Below the pieces are notes generated by a model. It was not told where the DNA came from. It made no database searches and was given only the letters and a program-made list of their open reading frames with translations. Below are positions 8,433 through 16,083 of a DNA stretch of 64,000 bases, in pieces. Position 1 is the first letter of the stretch. Each line of letters opens with the position of its first letter. Source of the stretch: Streptomyces sp. NBC_01498 (lineage in GTDB: Bacteria; Actinomycetota; Actinomycetes; Streptomycetales; Streptomycetaceae). Both the position numbers and the translations under genes were made by a program. The stretch spans positions 744,001 through 808,000 of the forward strand of contig NZ_CP109598.1 of the NCBI RefSeq assembly GCF_036327775.1. Reading direction: 5' to 3'.

Positions 8433-9725
8433 ATGGCCCCCATGGCTCCCCTTTTCACCCCAACCTTCAACCGAAACGTCAGAGATACGCTCGAAGCCAT
8501 GGCAATCGGTGAAGCGATGTACGCGACGATCTCCGCGTTCCTCCGGGAGCGCCCACGACAACCCCTCGTCCTCGCCCTGGGCGAGCCCTTCCACGGTGAG
8601 GAGACCTTCCCGCTGCTGCGCAACGACCTGCTGCGGGGCCTGGTCGAACACGAGCGGTGCCGCTGTGTGACGCTGGAGTCGGACTGTCTGGCGGGGCGGT
8701 CGGTGGACGACTACGTACGGGGTGGCGACGGGCGGCTCGGCCAGGTGACGGCGGACGGCATCAGCCACGGCTTCGGCGCCTCACCGGCGAACCACGCCCT
8801 CGTGGAGTGGCTGCGCGGGCACAACCGCGTACGACCGCCGGAGGACCAGGTGCGATTCGCCGGATTCGACGGCCCGTTGGAGAACAACGCGGAGAGCGGC
8901 GCGCACAGCCCCCGCCTGGCCCTGCGCATGCTGCACGGTCTGCTGGACGGCGCCCCGACGGCCGAGGGCTCGTCGCTGCCGCACAGCTGGGACCGGATCG
9001 AGGAGTTGCTCGGCGACGACGCGCGCTGGTCCGACCCGGCGGCCACGATGGACCCTTCGCGGTCGGTCGGCGACACCTCCGAGGCCCGTGAACTGCGCCT
9101 GATCGGCGACGACTTGTCCTGGCTGCTCGCCTCCCGGAACCTCACGGGTGAGGCCCGGTACGACGCCGACCTCGCCGCCCGTACGGCCGCCGGCCTGCTC
9201 GCCTACCACGCGGCCCTGGCCCGGACCGAGCCCCGGGAGCGGCTGGAGCGCTGCATGGGCATCCGCGACGCGATGATGGCGGCCAACCTGCGCGCGCTGA
9301 CCACCCGCGAACGCGCCCTCGCCCACGGCCCGTCGCTGGTGTTCGCCCACAACGAGCACCTGCGCCGCGACACGGTACGGATGCGCTACGGCCCCATGGA
9401 CGTGACCTGGACCCCGGCGGGCGCCCACCTCGCCCGCGCGTACGGCGCGTCCTACGCGGTGATCGCGACGGCGATCGGCACGGCCCCGCACCACGGCATC
9501 GGCGCCCCTCCCCCGGACACCCTGGAGGGCCTGCTGTCCGCGACCACCTCGACCCCCCGCCTGTTCCCGGCGGCAGAACTGACCGCCCTGCTCGCCACGT
9601 CCCCACCCCTGTCCCCCCGCCCCCAGGAAACCCGGGCCTACCTCCCACTCCCCCCGACGACCCCGACGGACTTCGACGCGGTGCTGTTCCTGCCGCACGT
9701 CGAGGGGGCGGGGGTGGGCGGGTAG
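8433..9725 (+). CDS. Erythromycin esterase-family protein
   Basis: A 430-residue protein with the erythromycin-esterase superfamily landmarks: the N-terminal LALGEPFHGEE block near residue 48, FAGFDGP in the middle and a His motif FAHNEHLRRDT near residue 304. Characterised members of the wider family hydrolyse macrolide lactones or succinoglycan-type esters, but most are uncharacterised; resistance should not be assumed. The start is uncertain: ATG 8433 gives the longest form, while ATG 8499 begins nearer the conserved region, and neither has a clear ribosome site. It is divergent from the double-MerR regulator, which is the likely controller. Confidence 0.75.
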   Translation: MAPMAPLFTPTFNRNVRDTLEAMAIGEAMYATISAFLRERPRQPLVLALGEPFHGEETFPLLRNDLLRGLVEHERCRCVTLESDCLAGRSVDDYVRGGDGRLGQVTADGISHGFGASPANHALVEWLRGHNRVRPPEDQVRFAGFDGPLENNAESGAHSPRLALRMLHGLLDGAPTAEGSSLPHSWDRIEELLGDDARWSDPAATMDPSRSVGDTSEARELRLIGDDLSWLLASRNLTGEARYDADLAARTAAGLLAYHAALARTEPRERLERCMGIRDAMMAANLRALTTRERALAHGPSLVFAHNEHLRRDTVRMRYGPMDVTWTPAGAHLARAYGASYAVIATAIGTAPHHGIGAPPPDTLEGLLSATTSTPRLFPAAELTALLATSPPLSPRPQETRAYLPLPPTTPTDFDAVLFLPHVEGAGVGG

Positions 9726-9787
9726 GCATCGGCGGCGCGCCTCACCGTCCGGGCGCGGTGGTGCGGTGGCGCGGCGTTCTCGTGGTG

Positions 9788-10420
9788 TCAGGCGGTGGGC
9801 GTCACGTGGCGGACCAGCCATCTCAGCAGGGCGTCCAGGTCGGCGGCGGCCGAGAGGACCCGGTCGACCGCCTCGTGGGTGTGCAGCGACTCCTCACCGC
9901 CGAGCCGGCGGGAGGCGATCAGCGAACGATGGCGCAGCAGACCGTTACGGGAGTGGTCCGCCGGATACCCGCGCGGGGGCCGTTTCATCGTGTCCCCGGA
10001 GATGCGGTATCCCTTCGTCCGCAACTCCTCGACGAGGGCGGACAGTTCACGGCCGGTCCCCTCGGCGGCCACTGCCCTGCGGAACATGTCCACCTGGCCG
10101 GGGTCCGGGTACCACCAGGCGCCCTGGATCCGCAGACCGTCCAGGTCGAACCGGAGACCGATCTCGACCTTGCGGCCGAGCCGGATCACCGCGCCCTGGT
10201 GCTGCCACCACCAGGAGTTGGTGCGGTAGTGCCAGACGGAGAAGTCCTCGTACCGGGGGTCGGCGTCCGCGACCTCGTTCAGCAGGGCGATCATCGGCTG
10301 CCGGACCAGGCGTTCCCGGTCTGCGCGGCAGCGCTCACGGGTCGCGTGGTCGGGGTCGCCCTGGAGCTGCCACAACACGTCCATGGCCTGCTCCGGCCAG
10401 CCGGCGAACTGTCGGCGCAT
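9788..10420 (-). CDS. DUF2461-like protein
   Basis: A 210-residue protein whose N-terminus (FAGWPEQAMDVLWQLQGD) and later FSVWHYRTNSWWWQHQG and GYRISGDTMKRPPRGYP segments resemble the DUF2461 family, a cytosolic family of unknown function. There is no signal peptide or membrane segment. The chosen ATG places the conserved FxGFP-like motif at residue 5; an in-frame GTG lies 18 nt upstream, and neither start has a strong ribosome site. It is convergent with the esterase gene and stands alone. No catalytic role can be assigned. Confidence 0.65.
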   Translation of the reverse strand: MRRQFAGWPEQAMDVLWQLQGDPDHATRERCRADRERLVRQPMIALLNEVADADPRYEDFSVWHYRTNSWWWQHQGAVIRLGRKVEIGLRFDLDGLRIQGAWWYPDPGQVDMFRRAVAAEGTGRELSALVEELRTKGYRISGDTMKRPPRGYPADHSRNGLLRHRSLIASRRLGGEESLHTHEAVDRVLSAAADLDALLRWLVRHVTPTA

Positions 10421-11297
10421 GCGCGCAGGGTAGCTCACCCGGGATCGGCTCGTCCGTGGGCGGGGACCGCCTCCCAGACGAGAGCAGGCAGGCGAACCGT
10501 TGTCGCATCAGGGGGTGATTCGCCTTGATCACGGCAGATACGGCGAGCGATACGGTGAGCGTTCCCGCACGCGAAAAGGGAATGGCCATGGTCGGTCCCC
10601 GGAGTGCCGGAGCAGGCGGTCAATTCAGGCCGGACTACAGCCGGACTGCAAAAGAAGCAGCAACCGATCGGGCGTGGACAGCGCCCGACCAAGGCGGCGG
10701 GCGGGCCCGTTCAGTGCCCGCGTCGAGCATCTCGACACTCCTTAGCGGCGACCGCCCGAACTGCTACGGCGTCGAGCGCGTCGTACCCCGCGCCGCCCGG
10801 CCGCGTCGTCTCCCGCCGACCGGACGCAGGACAGTCGCGCTGGTCAACCGGCATGCCGTCGATCGCTTCCAGGACGACTCCCGCCCGCGACCAAAAGGGA
10901 CAATTCCAGAGGGAGTCACCATGAAACTCAAACCGCGCAAGCCGGTCGCAAAGGGATCGACGACAACCGGATTTCAAGCCCGCCGCACACCTTCTGTCGG
11001 GCAGCCCCGGCTGCCCGGCCGTACGAGCAGATGCGGCTGTCGCACGCCGACGCGGGGCGGGTGTTCGCGGAGTGAGAGCCGGGAGTGCTTGCCGCCGGTC
11101 GTCCGTACGCCGACTCCCGCGAGCAACGCCCGCCACCGCCCCGATCCTCGCGCCGAAGCCCTCGCCGGACTCATTGACAGCGAAGTGGCCCCCTGTCACT
11201 GTCTCGTCTGACAGCGGCAGTTCCCGGAGAGAACCCCTTGGGGACCGCCGCTCGATCCCCCCACCCGCGCCTCCCCTTGGCTGATTCATCTCCAGTG
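10421..11297. other. Gene-poor stretch of about 880 bp with a possible decayed small gene
   Basis: No open frame here has convincing coding character. The one positive sign is at 10907-10980: a good ribosome site (GAGGGAG) precedes ATG 10921, which starts MKLKPRKPVAKGSTTTGF with unusually AT-rich codons. After about 20 codons the frame becomes typical of random GC-rich sequence, and other frames give plausible pieces (SGSPGCPAV at about 10997-11023; a segment ending FAE-stop near 11071). It may be a frameshifted small gene, but this is not established. Confidence 0.35.
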
Positions 11298-11311
11298 TGG
11301 GAGCGCTCCCA
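11298..11311. promoter_or_regulatory. CebR-type operator
   Basis: TGGGAGCGCTCCCA is a perfect 14-bp palindrome identical to the CebR box known from Streptomyces, where the LacI-family repressor CebR is released by cello-oligosaccharides. It ends 15 nt before the GH6 start, a position suited to repression. Confidence 0.85.
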
Positions 11312-11326
11312 GAGAGGGCTGCACTC

Positions 11327-12301
11327 ATGAGAAAGATGATGCGTACGCTCGTCACGTCGGCATTCGCGTGCCTGCTCCTGCCCCTCGGCACCGGGCAGGC
11401 CGACGCCGGTGTCCAGGCCGATCCGATCGGCATGACCAGCGGGTTCTACGCGGACCCGAACTCCACTCCGGCCCAGTGGGTGGCCGCGAACCCCGGTGAC
11501 GGACGGGCGTCGGCGATCCGGGACAACATCGCCTCGCGGCCCATGGCCCGGTGGTTCGGTTCCTGGAGCGGTGACATCGGGGCGGCGGTGGGCTCCTACG
11601 TCGGAGCGGCCGACGCCGCCGACAAGCTTCCCGTCCTGATCGCCTACAACATCCCCGGCCGTGACGCCTGTGGCGGCCACTCCGGCGGCGGGGCCGGTTC
11701 TCCGGAGGCGTACCGTGCCTGGATCTCCGCCTTCGCCTCGGCCATCGGCGGGCGACCGGCGCTGGTGGTGATCGAACCCGACTCCCTCGGCGACTTCAGC
11801 TGCATGTCCCAGCAGCAGATCGACGAGCGCAACGGCATGCTCAGGGACGCCCTGGCGCGGTTCTCCGCGCAGGCGCCCCACACGTGGACGTACCTGGACG
11901 CCGGAAACCCCGCCTGGATCGACGCGGGCACCATGGCCCGGCATCTCGACGGCGCCGGGGTCCGACAGGCGCACGGCTTCGCGTCGAACATCTCGAACTA
12001 CTACGGCAACGACCGGAACTTCGGCTACGGCAACGGCATCAACTCCGCGCTGTCGGCGTCCTTCGGTTACACGAAGCCCTTCGTCATCGACACCAGCCGC
12101 AACGGCAACGACTCCAACGGCGAGTGGTGCAACCCCGCCGGGCGGAGGATCGGGGCCGCCAGCCAGACGGGCGGCGGAGCCGAAATGCTGCTGTGGCTGA
12201 AGACCCCCGGCGAGTCCGACGGCAACTGCGGAGTCGGCGCGGGCTCCGTGGCGGGTCAGTTCCTCCCGGAAGTCGCGTACAAGATGATCTACGGATACTG
12301 A
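11327..12301 (+). CDS. Secreted glycoside hydrolase family 6 cellulase
   Basis: A 324-residue exported GH6 protein. After a signal peptide (about residues 1-24) the catalytic domain shows AYNIPGRDACGG (Asp about 113), VVIEPDSLGD (Asp about 152), YLDAGNPAWI, FASNISNYY, FVIDTSRNGN, EWCNPAGRRIG and LLWLKTPGESDGNCG, the order typical of the family. It should cleave beta-1,4-glucan; endo- or exo-action cannot be decided. No cellulose-binding module is present, unlike many Streptomyces GH6 enzymes. The ATG at 11327 has an AGAGAGG ribosome site; the longer frame from 11297 starts inside the CebR box and is rejected. Expression is probably cellobiose-inducible. Confidence 0.92.
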   Translation: MRKMMRTLVTSAFACLLLPLGTGQADAGVQADPIGMTSGFYADPNSTPAQWVAANPGDGRASAIRDNIASRPMARWFGSWSGDIGAAVGSYVGAADAADKLPVLIAYNIPGRDACGGHSGGGAGSPEAYRAWISAFASAIGGRPALVVIEPDSLGDFSCMSQQQIDERNGMLRDALARFSAQAPHTWTYLDAGNPAWIDAGTMARHLDGAGVRQAHGFASNISNYYGNDRNFGYGNGINSALSASFGYTKPFVIDTSRNGNDSNGEWCNPAGRRIGAASQTGGGAEMLLWLKTPGESDGNCGVGAGSVAGQFLPEVAYKMIYGY

Positions 12302-12316
12302 GACTCCCGATGCGTC

Positions 12317-12352
12317 ACTGTGGGCTGCGTCCTCCCGATCGCGGCCCACAGT
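12317..12352 (+). terminator. Hairpin after the GH6 gene
   Basis: A 13-bp stem with one G-T pair (ACTGTGGGCTGCG, 12317-12329, with CGCGGCCCACAGT, 12340-12352) starts 15 nt after the cellulase stop. There is no T-run, which is common in Streptomyces. The convergent amidase gene ends further on at 12417. Confidence 0.6.
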
Positions 12353-12416
12353 CACCGGCCATCGGTCCCGCCCCGCACTTCATGTGATCCCGGTCGCCCG
12401 GTGGCCGCCCCACTCG

Positions 12417-13868
12417 TCAGTGGCCTGTGCGGTTTCCCGCCCACACGACGGGGGTTCGGGCCGACCACGGACGTGCCTGTTCGAGTTGGCCGGCGAGGCG
12501 GAAGAGGGTGTCCTCGCGGCCGTAACCGGCGGCGAACTGCATGCCGACCGGGAGCCCCGTGCCGGCGTCGGCCGTCACGGGCACGGACATGGCGGGCGTG
12601 CCCGCGACATTGAAAGGCACGGTGAACGGCGAGCGGTCGAGGACACGGCCGATCCAGCCCAGTCCGTCGAGTTCCTCCGCGCCCTCGGCATAGGCGCCCA
12701 GGGGTACGGGAAGCTCCGGCAGGGTCGGGGTGAGCAGCAGGTCGTGAGCGTCGAAGTACCGTGCCAGGCTCCGGGCGACCCGGTTCCGGATCGTGAGGGC
12801 ATCGACGAACTGGGCGCCGCTGACCCGCTGTCCGTAGCGATGGCCGGCCAGGGTCGTCGGCTCCAGGGTCGAGGAGTCGACGGGCCGGTGGAAGGCGGCG
12901 GCCAGCCCGTCGACCGAGGCCGTGAGATTCACCGTCATCAGACGGGCCACGGCCAGGACGAACTCCTCCCAGTCGGCCCCGAGACCGACCTCGGCCTCCA
13001 CCACCTGGTGGCCCAGGGATTCGAGCAGACGCACGGTCCGCGACAGGGCGTCGGCGACCGGTGCGGTGGTGCGGCGCCCGCCCCACGCCTGCGCCAGTAC
13101 GCCGATCCGCAGCGAGCCCGGGGAGCGGGTGACTTCGGCCGCGTAGGGCCGGCACGGTTCCGGGGCGGAGTACGGGTCCCCCGGTTCGGGGCGGCATATC
13201 CGGTCGAGCAGCACCGCGCTGTCGCGGACCGTCCGGCTGAGACTTCCGTGCACGGCCAGGCCGCTGAACAGTTCGTCGAAGTCGGGGCCCATGGAGACCC
13301 GGCCGCGCGTGGGCTTCAGCCCGAACAGGCCGTTGTACGCGGCGGGGATCCGGAGCGAACCGGCGGCGTCCGTGGCGTGCGCGATCGGCACCACCCCGGC
13401 GGCGACCGCCGCGGCGGAGCCCCCGCTGGAGCCGCCCGCGCCGCGCTCCAGGTCCCACGGGTTGCGTGTCGCGCCGTACAGCACGGGTTCGGTGGTGATG
13501 CTGTACGCCAACTCCGGTGTCGCGGTGCGCCCGAAGGTCACCAGGCCGGCGTCGCGGAAGCGCGTCATCAGGGCGGAGTCGGCGCGGGCGACATGGCCGG
13601 CCGCGAGACGGCTGCCCAGCTCCATGCGCCGTCCGGCCATGGCCACTCCGATGTCCTTGATGAGGAAAGGAACCCCGCACAGCGGTGTCCTGCCGGGGTG
13701 CGGCTCGTCGTCGCTCGGCCACGTCTCCACGATGGCGTTGATCCGCGGGTTGACCAGCTGGGCGGCCTCGCGTGCGGCTGTTTCCAGTTCGGCCGGGGTC
13801 ACCTCTCTCCCGGCCACCAGCTCCGCGAGCCCCACCGCGTCGAAGCGCACATATTCGGCAGCTTTCAT
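12417..13868 (-). CDS. Amidase-signature-family amidase
   Basis: A 483-residue amidase-signature enzyme. The catalytic Lys lies in GVPFLIKDIGVAM, and the Gly/Ser-rich signature GAGGSSGGSAAAVAAG with the downstream SLRIPAAYNGLFGLKPTRG provides the Ser-cisSer-Lys triad. Members hydrolyse carboxamides or related amides; the substrate is not predictable, and it is unlikely to be GatA because no gatB/gatC neighbours are seen. ATG 13868 is preferred to the GTG 6 nt upstream because GGGAG lies 5 nt before it. It is divergent from a TetR gene, the likely regulator. Cytosolic: no signal peptide. Confidence 0.85.
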   Translation of the reverse strand: MKAAEYVRFDAVGLAELVAGREVTPAELETAAREAAQLVNPRINAIVETWPSDDEPHPGRTPLCGVPFLIKDIGVAMAGRRMELGSRLAAGHVARADSALMTRFRDAGLVTFGRTATPELAYSITTEPVLYGATRNPWDLERGAGGSSGGSAAAVAAGVVPIAHATDAAGSLRIPAAYNGLFGLKPTRGRVSMGPDFDELFSGLAVHGSLSRTVRDSAVLLDRICRPEPGDPYSAPEPCRPYAAEVTRSPGSLRIGVLAQAWGGRRTTAPVADALSRTVRLLESLGHQVVEAEVGLGADWEEFVLAVARLMTVNLTASVDGLAAAFHRPVDSSTLEPTTLAGHRYGQRVSGAQFVDALTIRNRVARSLARYFDAHDLLLTPTLPELPVPLGAYAEGAEELDGLGWIGRVLDRSPFTVPFNVAGTPAMSVPVTADAGTGLPVGMQFAAGYGREDTLFRLAGQLEQARPWSARTPVVWAGNRTGH

Positions 13869-13916
13869 TGCCACTCCCGGCGAAGAGAACGATACCTTTG
13901 AGTACTTGACGATACC

Positions 13917-13930
13917 GAACGGTTTCGTTC
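13917..13930. promoter_or_regulatory. Candidate TetR operator in the amidase/TetR divergent region
   Basis: The inverted repeat GAACG-GTTT-CGTTC lies between the divergent amidase and TetR genes. A direct repeat CGATACC (about 13890 and 13910) is close by. The position suits shared control of both genes; the assignment to this TetR is inferred. Confidence 0.4.
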
Positions 13931-13992
13931 AGGTCGGACTGGTACCGTAGCAGCGTGCGGGGTGTCCCCCCGCCGAACGTCGGGGAGCAGTC

Positions 13993-14619
13993 ATGACATC
14001 GACCGTCAGAAGGCCGAGCAGGGTCGCGAAACTGCCGCCCCGTGAGCGCATCCTCGACGCGGCGGAAGAGCTCTTCCAGAACGAGGGAATCCGGCGGGTG
14101 GGCGTCCAGGCGATCGCCGAGAAGGCCGAGACCACCAAGACGGCGATCTACCGGCACTTCGAGACCAAGGACGCGCTGGTCGCGGAGTGGCTGCGGATCG
14201 TCGCCGCCGACTACCGGGCGGCCTTCGACCGGGTCGAGGCCGAACACCCCGGCCGGCCCAGGGAGCAGATCCTGGGCCTGGCCCGGTTCATCGCCGAGGG
14301 ACTGCCGGAGCTCTCGCACCGGGGCTGCCCGTTCATCAACTCCCTCGCCGAACTGCCCGATCGCGCCCATCCCGCACGGCAGGTGATCGAGAAGCACAAG
14401 GCGCGCCAGACCGAAAGAATGGCCGGCATGTGCGCCGAGGCCGGACTGCCCGATCCCGAACAGACCACGGCCGAGATCACCTTCGTACTCGAAGGCGCAC
14501 AGGTCAGCGCGCAGAACGGCAGCATCGATCGGATCGGGGAGCGGCTGACACGGATCGTCGAGGCGATCGTGGACCGGCACCGCTCCCCCGCCGACGAGCC
14601 CCGGGTCCTCACCGACTGA
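13993..14619 (+). CDS. TetR/AcrR-family transcriptional regulator
   Basis: A 208-residue TetR regulator. The N-terminal HTH domain is clear (RERILDAAEELFQNEG ... VQAIAEKAETTKTAIYRHFETKDALV). The ligand domain contains GCPFINSLAELPD, a pattern seen in several TetR subgroups. A GGGGAG ribosome site precedes the ATG. It is divergent from the amidase gene, 124 bp away, and probably represses that gene and itself. Ligand unknown; it may be the amidase substrate or product. Confidence 0.88.
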   Translation: MTSTVRRPSRVAKLPPRERILDAAEELFQNEGIRRVGVQAIAEKAETTKTAIYRHFETKDALVAEWLRIVAADYRAAFDRVEAEHPGRPREQILGLARFIAEGLPELSHRGCPFINSLAELPDRAHPARQVIEKHKARQTERMAGMCAEAGLPDPEQTTAEITFVLEGAQVSAQNGSIDRIGERLTRIVEAIVDRHRSPADEPRVLTD

Positions 14620-14786
14620 CCGCAGGTACCCGGCGCGCGATGGAGACGCGAAGCCGTCTTCACGGACGGTCCCGGGCACGGACGGTCCGGGGCACGCCCG
14701 GTCGCCGCCTGGGCAGAAGTGCTCGGTGCGGCTTCCGCTCTCCGGCGCGCCGACGCCGTGAGGTTGACGGGCCGCCGAGGAGTGCG

Positions 14787-15386
14787 TCAGTCCAGCGTGG
14801 CGTAGACGATGAGGTTGTTCACCGGATGCCCCTGGGCGTCGAAGTCGCCGTCGCAGGTGATCAGGCGCAGGGCGTGGTCCTTCGTGTCGCCGTAGACCTT
14901 GTCGGTGGGAAAGGTGTCCTTGCTGACGCTCTCGGTGCCCGTGACGGTGAAGCGCGCCGACTCGCCCCGGCTGTCGCGGACCGTGATGCCCGCGCCCTTG
15001 GTGATCTTCTTGAGGTCGTGGAAGACCGCCTTGCCGAACCGGGTGTCGTTGTGACCGATGACGACGGCGGCGCCGGCTTCGCCGGGCGTCGCACCGCCGG
15101 TGTACCAGCCCGCGGTCATGCCCTTCTCGGGCGGCGGGACCTCGACGGTTCCGTCCGCGTTGAGGCCGAGCTCCATCAGGGAACTCCGCACGCCGATCGA
15201 GGGGATGGATATCCCGACGGGTGTCCCGGGCCGCCCGACCGCCTTCGGGGAACGGGGCGGCGGGGTACCGGCGCCGGTGGCGGGGCCGGTCGCGGAGGAC
15301 GGGACGGCGGTGTCCGGTGCGGACGAACAGCCGGTCAGCACGATCAGTACCGCAGAGACGACGAGAGCGGTGCGGGCAGGGAACAC
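14787..15386 (-). CDS. Class F-like sortase with lipoprotein-type signal
   Basis: A 199-residue sortase-fold protein. The N-terminus has a hydrophobic segment ending in a lipobox (VLTGC, Cys20), so it may be lipid-anchored, followed by a Pro/Thr-rich linker. The catalytic His is in VVIGHNDT (about H112) and the Cys in LITCDGDF (about C178), spaced as in actinobacterial class E/F sortases. After the Cys, the region where many sortases have a catalytic Arg reads GHPVNNLIVYA and has none. It would cut and transpeptidate cell-wall sorting signals outside the membrane. The gene at 15581-15961 upstream, same strand, is a probable substrate. Fold confidence is high; the class label is moderate. Confidence 0.8.
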   Translation of the reverse strand: MFPARTALVVSAVLIVLTGCSSAPDTAVPSSATGPATGAGTPPPRSPKAVGRPGTPVGISIPSIGVRSSLMELGLNADGTVEVPPPEKGMTAGWYTGGATPGEAGAAVVIGHNDTRFGKAVFHDLKKITKGAGITVRDSRGESARFTVTGTESVSKDTFPTDKVYGDTKDHALRLITCDGDFDAQGHPVNNLIVYATLD

Positions 15387-15580
15387 AGCGGGCTCCAGAA
15401 CAGGGCCGGGGGCGGGGCCCGTTGTCGGATCGGGCCGGACGCGCGGGTCCGAGTGCCGCGCGGCACAAGGCGGTTGTCGGCGGCGCGGGCGGGCCCGCGA
15501 GGAGCGGGCGGCGGGACCGGCTCGGTGCTACGTGTGCGAGGGCGCCACCCGGTGAAGGGCGGCGCCCCTGTGACGCCGGG

Positions 15581-15961
15581 TCAGATACCGCGTCGCGAGA
15601 CGGAGCGGCGACGTATCACGATGGTTCCGGCGCCCGCGAGGAGCAGCGCTCCGGCGGCCGAGCCGACGAAGGCGGTCGTCGCGGAATCCTGGGCCGGGGC
15701 CTCGCCCGCGGCGACACCGCCCCGCGGGACGTCCTTGATGTCGCCCCTCTTGACGGCGTCGAGCCTCTTCTGTTCCTCGGCCTTCTTGGCGTCCTCGGCC
15801 TTCTTGGCGTCCGTGGAAGGGGCGGTGGGCTTCTCCTCGGCCGCCGACGGCGACGGCGACGGCTTCCCGTCGGAGGCGAGGGCCGCCGTGGCCGGGGCGA
15901 GCATCATTCCGGCGACGACGGCCGGCAGGACGACGAGGCGCAGGGGGTGACGGCGTGACAT
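15581..15961 (-). CDS. Small surface protein, probable sortase substrate
   Basis: A 126-residue protein with an N-terminal signal peptide (cleavage near ATAALA), a charged Lys/Glu/Ala-rich helix-like middle (DAKKAEDAKKAEEQKR) and a C-terminal hydrophobic segment (TAFVGSAAGALLLAGAGTIVI) ending in an Arg-rich tail (RRRSVSRRGI). That is the layout of a cell-wall sorting signal, but no LPxTG or LAxTG motif is visible before the membrane segment. It lies directly upstream of the sortase on the same strand, so the two probably work together. The alternative is a simple tail-anchored membrane protein. Confidence 0.7.
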   Translation of the reverse strand: MSRRHPLRLVVLPAVVAGMMLAPATAALASDGKPSPSPSAAEEKPTAPSTDAKKAEDAKKAEEQKRLDAVKRGDIKDVPRGGVAAGEAPAQDSATTAFVGSAAGALLLAGAGTIVIRRRSVSRRGI

Positions 15962-16083
15962 GTACGACTCCAGTTCCAGCCCGGGATGGTTCGCACCTGA
16001 TGCCGAGTCGCACCAGGTCGCGGGCAGGGCTCCAGGCTGGCGACCACTTGTGAGAAAAGTGTCAGAGCGTGATGTCGACCATG

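Noticed and set aside
8433..9725. Macrolide resistance gene
   Set aside because: Only superfamily motifs are visible; most erythromycin-esterase-like proteins in Streptomyces have no shown role in resistance.
10525..11211. A 228-codon + strand frame in the gene-poor stretch
   Set aside because: No ribosome site at its start and no coding character; only the internal ATG 10921 deserves a note, made in the region entry.
12352..15468. A 1038-codon open frame on the minus strand
   Set aside because: It is a GC-rich shadow running through the amidase, TetR and sortase genes; its translation is Arg/Pro/Gly-rich with no domain, while the other frames carry clear motifs.
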